A stretch of DNA of 64,000 nt from Posidonia oceanica (lineage: Eukaryota > Streptophyta > Magnoliopsida > Alismatales > Posidoniaceae), in contig JAZBRS010000054.1 of NCBI GenBank assembly GCA_037176725.1, positions 13,906,001 to 13,970,000 on the forward strand. The letters run 5' to 3'. The notes beneath the pieces were generated by a model. That model made no database searches. It was not told the origin of the DNA and saw only the letters and a program-made list of their open reading frames with translations. The position numbers were made by a program, and so were the translations under genes. Below, one piece after another: positions 35,613-47,273 of the stretch (the stretch's first letter is position 1; every line of letters begins with the position of its first letter).

Positions 35613-36058
35613 ATTTATTTAATATTAAGATGTCAGAAGGAGGGTGCATTGCAGATCACATCAACGAGTTCAATGTGATCATAACTCAATTGAGTTCGGT
35701 GGAGATCACGTTCGATGATGAGGTCAAGGCACTGATTCTTTTATCATCACTACCAGAAAGTTGGTCTGCAATCGTGATTGGGGTTAGCAGTTCGCTAGGT
35801 AATGCAAAATTGAAGTTGAATGACATTCGAGATCTAATTCTGGGCGAGGACATTTGCAGGAAGGAATGCGGAGAATCTTCAGGATCTGCTTTAAGCATAG
35901 AAAGCAGAGGAAGGAGTCAATATCGCAGCCACAATCAAACCCATGGCAAATCTAAGTCCAAGGGGAAGGGCAAGAATCGCAAAGACATCATCTACTAGAA
36001 CTGCAAGAAGAAGGGTCACTTCAGCAGTCAGTGTAAGGCACCGAAGAAAAAGAAGAAG
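35613..36058 (+). pseudogene. Tork gag, 3' part with zinc knuckle
   Basis: Gag resumes directly after the target duplication with MSEGGCIADHINEFN and continues through LSSVEITFDDEVKALILLSS. A nucleocapsid zinc knuckle follows at about 36,000-36,035 (C..KKGHFSSQC), just after a TAG stop at 35,996. The match across the insertion confirms that the 6.35-kb block is foreign to this element. Confidence 0.85.
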
Positions 36059-39000
36059 AATCAGTCAAGGGATGATGATTTTGCAAACTCAACTAGTGAA
36101 GACATTGCTGATGCCCTAGTTTGCTGTGTTGACAGTCCTATTGAGTCATGGATTATGGACTCAGGTGCGTCGTTTCACTCTCCAGGATTTGCTATGTTGC
36201 AATAGAACATGCAAGACTCTATCTTATTGATGATAGTTGTTTGGATATAATGGGCAAGGGTGAAGTTCACACAAGGACTGTCAATAGACTGTGAAAACTA
36301 CAGGAAGTCAGACATGTTCCAGATCTTAAGAGGAACTTGATCTCCATGGGTCAGATTGACAATGAAGGATACACAACAGTATTCGAAGGAGGACAATGGA
36401 AAGTAGTCAAGGGTGCTATGGTTGTAGCACGAGGTAAGAAGGTAGGAACTCTGTACTTGACACCAGGACAGAAGGACACCATTACAGATGCTGACTGCTC
36501 AGTTGACTCAAAACTATGGCATAGAAGGCTTGGGCACATGAGTGAAAAGGGAATGAAGTTATTGGCATCAAAAGGAAAAATACCAAATATGAAATTAGTG
36601 GATGTAGGCCTTTGTGAGGACTGCATCTATGGCAAACAGAAGAGAGTTAGTTTCTTAAAGTCTGTAAGAATGTCAAAGGTAGAAAAGTTGGAGTTAGTTC
36701 ATACTGATGTATGGGGACCAACTCCTGCAAAATCCCTTGGAGGTTCACGCTATTATGTCACATTCATTGATGACTCCACCAGAAAGGTATGGGTTTATTT
36801 TCTGAAAAATAAATCTAATGTATTTGCTACTTTTAAAAAATGGAAAGCTGAGGCAGAAAATCAAACTGGTCAGAAGTGAAGAGTCCGAGGTCTGACAATG
36901 GTGGAGAGTATGACAGTCAGGAGTTCAAAGATTTCTATGCAGGATATGGAATTTGAATGATAAGAACAGTCCCTGGAAGATCAAAGCAAAATCGTGTTGC
37001 TGAAAGAATGAACAGGACCTTGAACGAGAAAGCAAGAAGCATGAGGTTGCATGCAGATTTTCTAAAAACCTTCTAGGCAGATGCAATTAATACAACAACA
37101 TATCTGATCAACCGAGGACCTTCAGTTCCTTTGGGATGTAAGATCCCTGAAGAGGAATGAACTGGAAAGGAGGTAAATCTCTCACATCTAAAAGTTTTTG
37201 GTTGTGTTTCTTATGTACACATAGATCCTAATGCTAGAGATAAGCTGGATGCAAAGGCTAGAAAATGTTATCTTATTGGTTATGGTTTTGATTATTTTGG
37301 CTATCGTTTTTGGGATGATCAAAATAGAAATATCATAAGGTATAAGGATGTTACATTTGATGAAACTATGCTGTATAAAGATAGACATGCAATAGAATCT
37401 GACCATGCAGGAAAACAACTACAAATGTGTGACGAGGTTGTGTAAGAGAATATTAATGAAGATGATATTGCTGGAAGAGTTCAAGAGAATCCAAAAAACA
37501 ATGAAGAACACCTTGAGCCATCTACTCCTATATCACATGTGAGAAGATCTACAAGAGTATCTAGACCTACACAACGCTTCTCACCGTCATTGCATTATTT
37601 GCTGTTGACAGATGGTGGAGAGCTAGAGTACTACAATGAAGCAGTACAAACAGAAGATTTTGTCAAGTGGAAGTTAGCCATGAAAGATGAGATGAACTCC
37701 CTAGAGAAGAATAGAACATGGGTGCTGAAGCACCTACCAGAAGAAAAGAAAGCCTTACAGAACAAATGGGTGTACCGAATTAAAGATGAACCCGATGGCT
37801 CCAAAAGGTACAAGGCCAGATTGGTCGTGAAGGGCTTTCAACAATTAAGAGGCATTGACCACACAGAGGTATTCTCTCCAGTAGTCAAGATGACCACAAT
37901 TAGAATGGTACTAAGTATTGTTGCTGTAGAAAACTTGCATCTAGAGCAGCTAGATGTGAAGACAACCTTTTTGCATGGGGACTTGGAGGAGGATATCTAC
38001 ATGCAACAAGCTGAAGGCTTCAAAGTTCCAGGTAAAGAAAAACTTGTATGTAACTTGCAGAAAAGTTTTTATGCTTTGAAGCAGACTCCCAGACAGTGGT
38101 ACAAGAAATTTGATAGTTTCATTTGTGACAATGGTTTCACAAGATGTGAAATGGACTATTGTTGCTATTTAAAGGGTTTTGATGACTATTATATTATCTT
38201 GTTACTGTATGTGGATGATATGCTTGTTGCAGGATCCAACATGAGTGAGATCAACAAGTTATAGTGACAGATGTCAAAGGAATTTGATATGAAGGACTTA
38301 GGTGAAGCAAAGTAGATCCTTGGAACGAGAATCATTCGAGACAGATCTGAAGGAACTCTAGTATTGTCCCAAGAGAAGTACATTGAGAAGGTGCTAAGCA
38401 GGTTTAATCTCAATGATGCAAAGCCTAGAGACACTCCCTTGGGAACCCAGTTCAAACTGTCTAAGGAGCAATCACCAAAGACAGAAGAAGATCGGAAGCA
38501 CATGTCCAAAATACCATATGCTTTTGCAGTTGGAAGCGTAATGTATGCTATGATGTGTAACAGACCTGACATAGCTCATGTAGTGGGAGTTGTGAGTAGA
38601 TTCATGTCAGATCCAGGAAAAGAGCATTGGGAAGCAGTAAAGTGGCTCTTACGATATCTGAAAGGCTCCTCAAGTGTGGGACTCTACTTCAGAAAGAATG
38701 ATGTGATTTTGTAGGGCTTCTGTGATGCAGATTTGGGTGGTGACTTGGATGGAAGAAAGAGCACCACAGGTTATGTCTTTACCCTAGGAGGTACAATAGT
38801 CAGTTGGATGTCAAGACTACAGAAGAGTGTTTCTCGCTCAACCACTGAAGCAGAATATATGGCAATCTCAAAAACTACCAAAGAGATGATTTGGTTAAAG
38901 AACTTTCTAAAGAAGTTGGGAAAGAAGTAAGACAGCAGTATACTTTTCAGTGATAGTCAGAGTGCCATTCATCTTGCAAATAATCCAGTCTTCCATGCTA

Positions 39001-39172
39001 GTACCAAGCACATCCAATTGAGATATCATCACATTCGTGGGTTGATTGAGGATGAGACATTGACATTGAAGAAGATACTTGGTGCAGAGAATCCATCAAA
39101 CATGTTGACCAAGGGTGTAAGCACTCAGAAACTGAGGTTATGTATGGCCTTAGTTGGTCTCCAAGGTACTTG
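36059..39172 (+). pseudogene. Tork pol: protease, integrase, RT, RNase H
   Basis: Order: protease (WIMDSGASFHS, 36,150), integrase zinc motif (WHRRLGHMSEKG ... CEDC) and core (HTDVWGP, RSDNGGEY near 36,893, VAERMNRTL near 36,997), RT 37,539-38,264 with active site YVDDMLVAG (38,209), RNase H near 38,720-39,080 ([22 protein letters not shown]). Stops are seen at 36,203, 36,292, 36,954, 37,074, 37,158, 37,443, 38,262, 38,265, 38,313, 38,712 and 38,928, and a frameshift near 36,875. Nearly all stops fit a single C-to-T or G-to-A change of Gln, Arg or Trp codons. It once encoded all enzymes for retrotransposition. Confidence 0.9.
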
Positions 39173-39271
39173 AAAAAGGAAGACGCCGCATTAGGAACAT
39201 TACTCAGGACATAAGAAGAAAAGTTACAAAAGAGCTTCATTGATTAGAAAATCAGTCTCCAAGTGGGAAAT

Positions 39272-39360
39272 TGTTGGGTATGTGGAGCCTGATTATGCTG
39301 AACCTTGGGCCTACAGATCCAACCACATGACAAATGTAATTGTACCAGTATCATATAATC
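39272..39360 (+). repeat. Decayed or truncated Tork 3' LTR
   Basis: It begins TGTTGGGTATGTGGAGCCTG right after the purine stretch aagtgggaaat and follows the 5' LTR for about 85 bases with many differences. Beyond that I cannot align it, so it is truncated or heavily diverged. Confidence 0.65.
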
Positions 39361-39654
39361 TTGTCCAAACTATCCACGTCATGGAAAAAAATATAGAATG
39401 TTTCAAACCTAAGTGTAACAAATTAGATTGTTGGTTACTTATGTTTAACAATCAACGTAGATTGTAAACTAAATAGGTTATTTGATTTTTGTCATGACCT
39501 ACAAATTAGTAAAAGAATAGGTTGAGCTGAACCCGTTAGCACAACCTACAGGCTAGGTCAAGTTGGGTTGGACCTTATTCAAACCCAACCCACAAAGATT
39601 TCAAGTCAGAAATTCAACCTAATCCTAGCCGAACATATACATACAACTAATCGA

Positions 39655-39734
39655 ACAAAGCATAGCTCCTTTGCTGCATGAATATTATTCTAACTGGAAG
39701 GTTACATGTTCGAATCCCAATAGATGTAGAACTT

Positions 39735-39740
<6 letters not shown>
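39655..39740 (+). repeat. Possible tRNA-derived SINE fragment
   Basis: gttacatgttcgaatcccaa contains a sequence close to a polymerase III B box (GTTCGAATCC), followed by a T-rich then TA-repeat tail. A clear A box is not visible and no target duplication was found, so this is tentative. Confidence 0.3.
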
Positions 39741-39772
<32 letters not shown>

Positions 39773-40539
39773 CAAGAGATCAGTTGCATCCTCCTTCAAA
39801 TTAACTATTTTGAGGGAAGATGCAACATGACCATTGGATATTGATCTAATGGTGTCTATCAAAGCTACCTATTTTAAAGTAATACCACTAGTGGTTTCTT
39901 TTTGGAGGGAATTTTTTTAAAAAATTTTATTTAATTACATTTAAGTGTGGTAGTTATTGATCTGAATAAAAAATAATTTGATTTTTTAATCTAGTATTAC
40001 TGAACTGAATAAAAAATAATTTGTGTTTTATTAATAGTATGTTTTTTTATATATTAATAGTATATTTTCATACAATCATTTTATGATTTCATAGTACATT
40101 TTTTACTGGTACGATTACTATTTCATAGTATCACTGTTTCAATATTATTTACAATACAATTTCGATGGGTTCAATTAGTTTTGTAATACTTTTACGGATG
40201 TAGCTATAAAGTTGAATTTAATGGTTTGTTATTTTGTGTAGGATCGTATCATGAAACGAAATTGAAATATAGATACTAAATGAAACAGTTATGAATACAG
40301 AACAAAATTCCCAACACCACACCACCACCACAACAAACCCCACCACTACAACAACACCACCACCTGCTAGGACCTCTTCTCCACCAACCTCTGCTCCTCC
40401 TCCCTCCGATCAGAGTTCAAGGTGAAGCACAAGAAGTATAATACGATTTTAGAACAATTACAAAACTAAATACAAAATAGTATTACTAAAAAAAATCAAC
40501 TCCTCCCACTACAGTGATTGTAGGTTTCAAGGCCGGTAG

Positions 40540-40910
40540 CACAGGGAGGGGGTGCGGTGGTTGGATCAGGGAGGGAGGGTGTGTCGACGCAGGGTCGTCG
40601 CAAGGAGTCGAGTCAGTGCAGGGGGGGTGGTGGAGCCTTTCACATAGGCGACGGTTGTAGATCTCATTGGCGCGTGGCGTCATAGAGGAACAAGCAGGGA
40701 CGGGGGTGCAGGTCGGCGTAGGGAGGGGGTGTGGGGAGGAGGGGCGCAAGGGAGGGGGTGGGGGTGCAGGGCGGCGCAGGGAGGGGGTGGTGGAGCGAGC
40801 AAGGAGGAGGGGTGCAAGGAGGCGTCGGCGCAGGGAGGGGGGTGGCGAGCAGGCAGGGAGGGGGGGCGCTGGGAGGGACAGGTGCAGGGATGGATTTAGG
40901 GTTTGAGAAG
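40540..40910. repeat. G-rich minisatellite-like block
   Basis: Imperfect repeats of gggagggggtg and ggcgcaggga fill about 370 bp on the plus strand with many runs of three or more G. Frames open on both strands reflect composition. It could form G-quadruplexes. Confidence 0.7.
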
Positions 40911-41021
40911 GGGGGTTTAAATATATTTTTAATTTTTAAATTTCAAAAAACAAAACCAGAAATCAATTTTTGTTGTAGACAAAAGCAGTTTTGAGTGTTG
41001 AGGGAGTATGTAATAGATACA

Positions 41022-41022
<1 letters not shown>

Positions 41023-41058
<36 letters not shown>

Positions 41059-41200
41059 ATTGGGATCTACTGCACTTTACCTCAAAATAGGTTTTTGAGG
41101 GAAAGTCAATTATACTTGTTGGATATTGATCCTAGGGTTAGTATTAAAACCACTTATTATTTAGTGGTGGTTTTGTTAATGGCGGGAACTAATAGAGAGA
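41023..41200. other. TA microsatellite and possible terminus of the MULE-like locus
   Basis: (TA)n at 41,023-41,056 is followed by ggattgggatctactgca and TTTTTGAGGGAAA..., then TTGGATATTGATC. The sequence after the TA run at 39,770 has the same plan (gatca.ttgca, TTTTGAGGGAA, TTGGATATTGATC). Two related termini in the same orientation suggest transposon ends, perhaps of the transposase-like locus downstream. The partner end to the right is not in the window. Confidence 0.35.
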
Positions 41201-41348
41201 GATTCAAGGCTAATTAATTGCTGTTGTTTATTAATAGAGAGAGAATATGCAGGCCGACGTTGGTTATCATTCTTTTAGGGAATCGTGTTTTTTGGAACCG
41301 CCCACCTCATCTGTTGGTATTCCTATTCTCTTTCTACTCTTTTTTGAG

Positions 41349-41680
41349 CATTATCGCCGACATTCTTCAACCAGCAACATAGAAGATTTGTGCCAATCCT
41401 ATACGCAGCATTATCGCCGACATTCTTCAACCAGCAGCATAGAAGATTTGTGCCAATCCTATACGCAGCATTATCATTGACGTTCTTCAACCAGCAACAT
41501 AGAAGATTTGTGCCAATCCTATACGCAGCATTATCGCCGACGTTCTTCAACCAGCAACATAGAAGATTTGTGCCAATCCTATACGCAGCATTATCACTGA
41601 CGTTCTTCAACCAGTAACATAGAAGATTTGTGCCAATCCTATACGCAGCATTATCGCCGACAATCTTCAAGTAGCAGCAT
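41349..41680. repeat. 60-bp tandem repeat, about 5.5 copies
   Basis: The unit starts cattatcgccgacattcttc and ends gccaatcctatacgcag; copies differ at a few positions only. The exact 60-bp period keeps reading frames open on both strands (20-residue repeats), so neither frame is evidence of a gene. It lies 1.7-2.0 kb upstream of the transposase-like gene and could be in its 5' region. Confidence 0.92.
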
Positions 41681-42139
41681 CGTTGAGGTTCTTCTTAGGC
41701 TGAGTTTTTTTTTGGATTCATTCATAATACAAGCATGTTTCTTTTTCTGTGAGTTTTTCGTATGATTTTCATTTTTACTGTTAGACGATTCATTCAAATA
41801 GGATTCGCCATTCTCTATTCCTCAAATGTGTATCATTATTCCTCAATCGAAGGCTGTTTCGTTTATTTATTTTTCCTTTTTCTTTTATAAGGATCATCAA
41901 CTGGGTCTTTCAATATCACTGATACATAATAGTCTGTAAGATTTTGTTTAGTTTGTTATGTAAGCATATATTATTGAATATGCAAGCCTGATATATTCAC
42001 TCAGTAATTTTTATATATCCCCGATTTGATGATGCATTAGTATTAGAATGTGTTCAGATACAATCCTTGCCTCATGATCTCTTTATGCATTGATATCTTT
42101 GATTTCCGTATTATATGTTATAACTGCTGATTATAACGG

Positions 42140-43300
42140 AATTCATCTGGAATTTAAGTTTCTGTTATTTATGTTTTAGTTTTTAATATTAGTTGATACA
42201 TTAACTGAATTTGATAGTAACTTTGTTGTTATTATTTTTAGTACTGTTATCAGGCTTTTCTTATTAATATTTTTCATAGTTGGTCTGGGATATATATTAT
42301 ATGTTCTTACTGAAACTCAACATTTTATGAAATTAAGTTAATACTTTTTCTGTTTCAGTATTTGTTATATGTTTACAATTTAAACCTATGTTCTTAATGT
42401 CTTACATAGCAATTGAAACTGAATCTTTTTGGAATTTAAGATCCTGTAATTTATGTTTTAATGTTATTTGATAAAGTAACTGAATATGATACTAGCTGTA
42501 GTTTTATTATTTTTAGTACTATTATCAGGCTTTTCTCATTAATATTTTTCATAGTTCGTCTGGGATAGATATTATATGTTCTTACTGAAACTCAACATTT
42601 TATGAAATTAAGTTAATACTTTTTCTGTTTCAGTATTTGTTATATGTTTACAATTTAAACCTATGCTCTTCATGTCTTACATAGCAACTAAAACTGAATC
42701 TTTTTGGAATTTAAGTTTCTGTAATTTATGTTTTAGTTTTTAATGTTATTTGATAAAGTAACTGAATATGATACTAGCTGTAGTTTTATTATTTTTAGTA
42801 CAGTTATCAAGCTTTTCTCATTAATATTTTTCATAGTTGGTCTAGTATATATATTATATGTTCTTACTGAAACTCAACATTTATGAAATTAAGTTAATAC
42901 TTTTTCTGTTTCAGTATTTGTTATATGTTTACAATTTAAACCTATGTTCTTCGTGTCTTACATAGCAACTGAAATTGAATCTTTTTGGAATTTAAGTTTC
43001 TGTAATTTGTGTTTTAGTTTTTAATGTTATTTGATAAAGTAACTGGATATTATACTAGCTGTAGTTTTATTATTTTTAGTACTGTTATCAGTCTTTTCTC
43101 ATGAATATTATTCATGGTTGGTCACTAAAGTATATTATATGTTGTTACTGAAACTCAACATTTTATGAACTTAAGTTAATACGTTTTTTTTTTGAGTATT
43201 TGTTATATGTTTACAAATTAAACATTATGTTCTTCATGTCTTAACCAGCAACTAAAACTGAATCTTTTTGGAATTTAAGTTTCTGTAACTGGATGCTTCT
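42140..43300. repeat. 280-bp tandem repeat, about four copies
   Basis: The word gta.tgttatcaggcttttct recurs at 42,241, 42,516, 42,798 and 43,079 (spacing 275, 282, 281). Each unit also has tactgaaactcaacatttta and ctttttggaatttaag. Diverged relatives occur in intron 1 of the gene downstream (about 44,960-45,400), so the family spread locally before or while the gene lost function. Confidence 0.85.
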
Positions 43301-43391
43301 AGTACTTAAGTTATCACTTCTAGTTCAGGTATCAAGCATTGTTTATTCATTCATTTCATACTTGTTTCTTTTTTACTATATAGGATTTTAA

Positions 43392-46300
43392 ATGGATGTA
43401 TCTTCAACAAATTCGGATTACTAGTTGGATATATTTTCTCAAGATCAATTTTCACCTGATGGTGAGGTTGAGGTACCCTATAAAGGTCAAATGTTTGTTT
43501 CACTTTCAGCAGCTGAAGCATTTATTACACTTATGCTTCAAAGGCTGGTTTTGATGTAAGGAAATACTCTCAAAAGAATTATCGAAATCCTATGAATGGG
43601 AAATTTGAGCTTGGTTTGAAAGTTTATGTATGCAACAAGCAAGGGAGATACATGGACAATTTATATGCTCAAAGTAGTAAACCTGCCAATTTAATAGAAG
43701 AAGTTGTAGAAAAGGATAGTAGTCAATGTGGAAGTTCTGGTCCATCCACTCCAACTCGGTCTAGGAAATCTAGTAGTATAAGGATTGATTGTAAGGCAGC
43801 AATAACATTGAAAAAGGATTTCAAGCTTGATAAATGGATAGTTCATGACTTCATTGAGCTACATAATCATCCATTTACTTCTCCAAGCAGGAAGCATTTT
43901 CACAAAATTAATAGAAAAATACAACTTGGGACAAGACACTTTTATGATTTGATGTCTTCTGTGGGGTTCCCTCCTTCTCAATCAGCTCTTTTATTGGCAA
44001 AACAATCTAGTGGTTTTGATAAACTACAATGTACTCTAAAGGATTTTAAAAACATGCGGCAGGATGCAACAGAAGACATAAAGGAATATGATGTGGAGCT
44101 ATTGATTAAACATTTTAAATTAATGAAGTTGAGGAATGAGAAATTTTTTTATGCTTATCAAGTAGATGAAGATAGTAGGTTGTCTCATTGTATTTGGGTC
44201 GATGCTACATCAATCCAAGGTTATGAACTTTTTGGCGATGCAGTGACATTTGACACCACTTTCAAAACCAATCAGTACCTTATGATCTATGCTGCTTTCT
44301 GTGGTGTAAACCATCATAGGCAGACTGTTTTCTTTGCATCTTCATTTTTGGTTAATGAGTCGAAGGAGTCAATTATTTGGTTGTTTGAACAATTTCAATT
44401 ATGCATGGGTAAAGATCCTAGAGTTTTGTTGACTGATCAAGATCTTGGGATGAAGACTGCAATTGAAGTAACATTTCCAGAAACTGTTCATCATCTGTGT
44501 TTGTGGCATATTCTTAATAAGTTACCTCTGAAAATAGGGGCACTGGCAGATAGTAAAGATGCAATGCGTACATTTTACAATATTTTGTGGTTTTCACAAT
44601 CTATTGAAGAGTTTGAAACAAATTGGAACAATTGGATACAGGACTATGGTTTATCAAACAACAAGTGGCTGAATCTTATTTACAGTACACATGATAAATG
44701 GGTTCACATATTTTTTGTGAATGTTTTTTGTGCTGGTATGAAGACTACACAACGTAGTGAGGGTATGAATTCATTTCTAAGGAGTAGGGTTACTGAATAC
44801 AATACTTTACTTGAGTTTGTTGTACGATATGAGAATGCATTGAAGTCTCAAAGAGAAAGGGAGAATAACAGTGATCATTACGACAGGTATTATATTTGGA
44901 CTAGTTTTACTCCAATTATTTTTTGTTTGATATTACTTAATTTACTTGTGAATACTTTTCATAGTTGATCTGTTTCATATACTGTTTGTTGTTACTGAAA
45001 CTTAATATGATATTAACTTAAGGTGTTAAGTATTCTGTTTTAGTATTTGTTCATACATTGACAACCTAGATGTTCTGTTTGACATTTTTTACCAAGCAAC
45101 TGTAAACTAATATTGTTGGAACTTAAGTTATTATCGTTTATGTTTTAGTATTATAATTAGTTCAACATTTGCTACTGAACTTTAGAGTTAACTAAAACTC
45201 AATATGATAAACATACAATTTACAATTTTTTCTGTTTTAGTATTTGTGTATACATCGACAAAGTAGATATTCTATTCGACATTTTTTACCAAGAAACTGT
45301 AAAGGAATATACTAGGAACTTATGTTTCTATCGTTTCTGTATTAGTTTCGAAAATAGTGGATACTGTAAATTAGTTTAAATTGAACTTTAGTATTCACAA
45401 AGCAACGGTATGTTTTTTCATTCAAACGGTTATTACGGAATTTTTAAGTATACTGAAACAATTTATGATATCAACTTAAGTTTTTTACGTTTTTAGTTTT
45501 AGTTAACCAACTCAATATGTTATTTATTTTTTTTATCAATTTTTCTTTCCACAAAGTATTTATGGATTGATAACCTTTCCAATCTAATTTTCATAGGTAT
45601 TACAATCTGAGGTTCTTATATAATTTTTCTATCGAGAAGCATGTATGTTGTTTGTATACAACAAAGGTCTTCCACGATTTTCAAGAACAACTTTCCGAAG
45701 GTCTTCTACACACAGTTCGTGAACTTGTCCAACCTTTGGAAGTAGTAAGTCACGATTGCTGTTTAACACTTCTATGAAGATCTTAGTAACATCGAAATAT
45801 TATTAAGTTTTTGATTTATTCTATTACTCAAACTAATTGATATTTCTTTTTTCCAACAGGAAGTTCTGAAATTTTCTATATATAAATTTGATAAACAAGA
45901 TGAAGTGTTTACGATAAATACTGATAACCAAAGAAATTATCCCAAGTGCACTTGTTATATGATGGAATTCATTGGTATTCCTTGTTGTCATTTGTTAGCA
46001 TTCTTTAACTACTTTGGCATTAAAAGGCTACTAGACCATATGATTATGAAGAGGTGGATGAAGGGTATTAAGGATGGAATTAAGGTTAATATATATGATG
46101 AGGTTGATGTTGCTGATAAATCATCTGCTTTCATTGAATTGTCACGTGAAGCAAACGACATCATAAACCATGTAATTTCTACAGATCATCTACAAGCAAT
46201 TGCACGAAGACATTTTAAGGAAGCCAATGAAGAAATCCAAAGTGCAATGGAGAATATAACATCCGATGGTGATGAACCGCGGGATGTCGATGAAAAATCT

Positions 46301-46747
46301 AATAGGATTCGATCCATCACTCGTGCTGCTTCCAAAAGAATTCATGATGAAGTTGTTATAAGGGTTCCTCCAAAATGTAAGACTAAAGGTAGTGGAAAAG
46401 GTGGAAGGCCAAAGGGTGGTGGTGAGAAGAGATGGAAATCTGAGTTTGAGAAACATAGTGGAAAGCGTAGGAAATGCAATTGTTGTAAGAAATACAACGT
46501 TGGACATGACTCTCGCAACTATCCACTAAATCGAGATGTTAATCAAGGAGGTACAAAAGAAGCTAATATTGCTAGGTATGATTTTCAATGTTGTTTTTTT
46601 TTTTGTGTGTTATCCTTTATGTTATTGTATACATTGTGACATTTTTCAATTTTTTAATATTTTAGGAAGACAACAACAGAGTCTACTGAAGTAATGGATG
46701 GAAGCGACGAAATGGATGGAAGCGATGAAATGGATGAAGAGTTATAA
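43392..46747 (+). pseudogene. FAR1/FRS-type MULE transposase-like gene, damaged N-terminus
   Basis: Four exons can be placed: 43,392-44,886, 45,597-45,744, 45,860-46,575 and 46,666-46,747. All joints are GT-AG and keep the reading frame. The N-terminal FAR1 DNA-binding region is damaged: TAG at 43,422 and a one-base deletion near 43,525; from 43,592 the frame is open to the final TAA. The MULE core shows DDE-like residues: D in VTFDTTFKTNQY, D in LLTDQDLG, then CLWH, and E in TQRSEGMNSF. A SWIM zinc finger follows (CTCYMMEFIGIPCCH, about 45,942-45,990). A C-terminal motif C..C....GHDSR resembles a degenerate zinc knuckle. The family includes transposases of Jittery-like Mutator elements and the domesticated FAR1/FRS transcription factors. 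Repeats all around and the N-terminal lesions favour a transposon remnant. An alternative 5' exon could bypass the lesions. Confidence 0.8.
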
Positions 46748-47273
46748 CACTACACATTCATTAATATTTGTTATGTAACTTTTACCATACAGTAACTTTA
46801 TACTAGATAGACATTTTCAGTTCTTATTGTAAGTTAAACATACATGCAGTGTTGAAATTGAAACAATAGATTACTGTAACTGGAACAAAATAACTTTCTA
46901 ACGTTTTACTAACTTATTTAGTTTCAGTGTTAAGCAAAATTGGATTCAATTGGTAATACATTGTAGTGTTGATATCCAAAATTCAAGTAAGTATTTAAAC
47001 ATCAAACAAACTTTCTAACAAGAGAATCCTAATTCTTTTTTATACTAGAACTAAAACAAAATACTGTCCAAAATTTAGTACTACTAACCTATTTAGTTTC
47101 ATTATCCAACATTCATAGTAAAATTAAAACACAAGAAGGTTGAAACTGAAATCTGGTATCTTAAACCAAAAAGCATACAATAACCTAATATCATTGTTAG
47201 GATGTCATTCATTGTTTCAAAAAGACATCCAGGTAATAAGGTGACCATAAATGTATATGTTTCTGTTGGAAAA
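46748..47273. other. 3' flank of the transposase-like gene
   Basis: AT-rich, with words similar to the 280-bp repeat family (gttttactaacttatttagt). No gene is seen. The Sirevirus LTR interrupts it at 47,274, so any terminal inverted repeat of the MULE lies beyond the window. Confidence 0.5.

Larger units (their letters stand above)
28622..39360 (+). mobile_element. Ty1/copia retrotransposon, Tork (Tnt1-like) lineage, interrupted
   Basis: It has a 287-bp 5' LTR, a PBS, gag, protease, integrase, RT, RNase H and a decayed 3' LTR start. Gag resembles the family annotated as Tnt1-94. Gag is split at 29,261 by a solo Tat-type LTR; the coding sequence resumes at 35,613. About eleven in-frame stops and at least two frameshifts make it inactive. 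The two LTRs share TGTTGG..ATGTGGA.CCTGATTATGCTGAACC but diverge soon after. Confidence 0.9.
39361..41022. other. Non-coding AT-rich region with element fragments
   Basis: It holds a possible SINE-like piece, a TA microsatellite (39,737-39,770), a sequence after that microsatellite resembling the one at 41,057, an AT-rich stretch to 40,300, and a G-rich block. No gene is recognised. Confidence 0.5.

Noticed and set aside
39690..39720. tRNA gene
   Set aside because: A B-box-like word is present, but no cloverleaf, acceptor stem or A box could be built around it; kept only as a possible SINE fragment.
41323..41670. Minus-strand and plus-strand 20-residue repeat proteins
   Set aside because: Both strands of the 60-bp repeat are open, so openness is a property of the period, not of selection.
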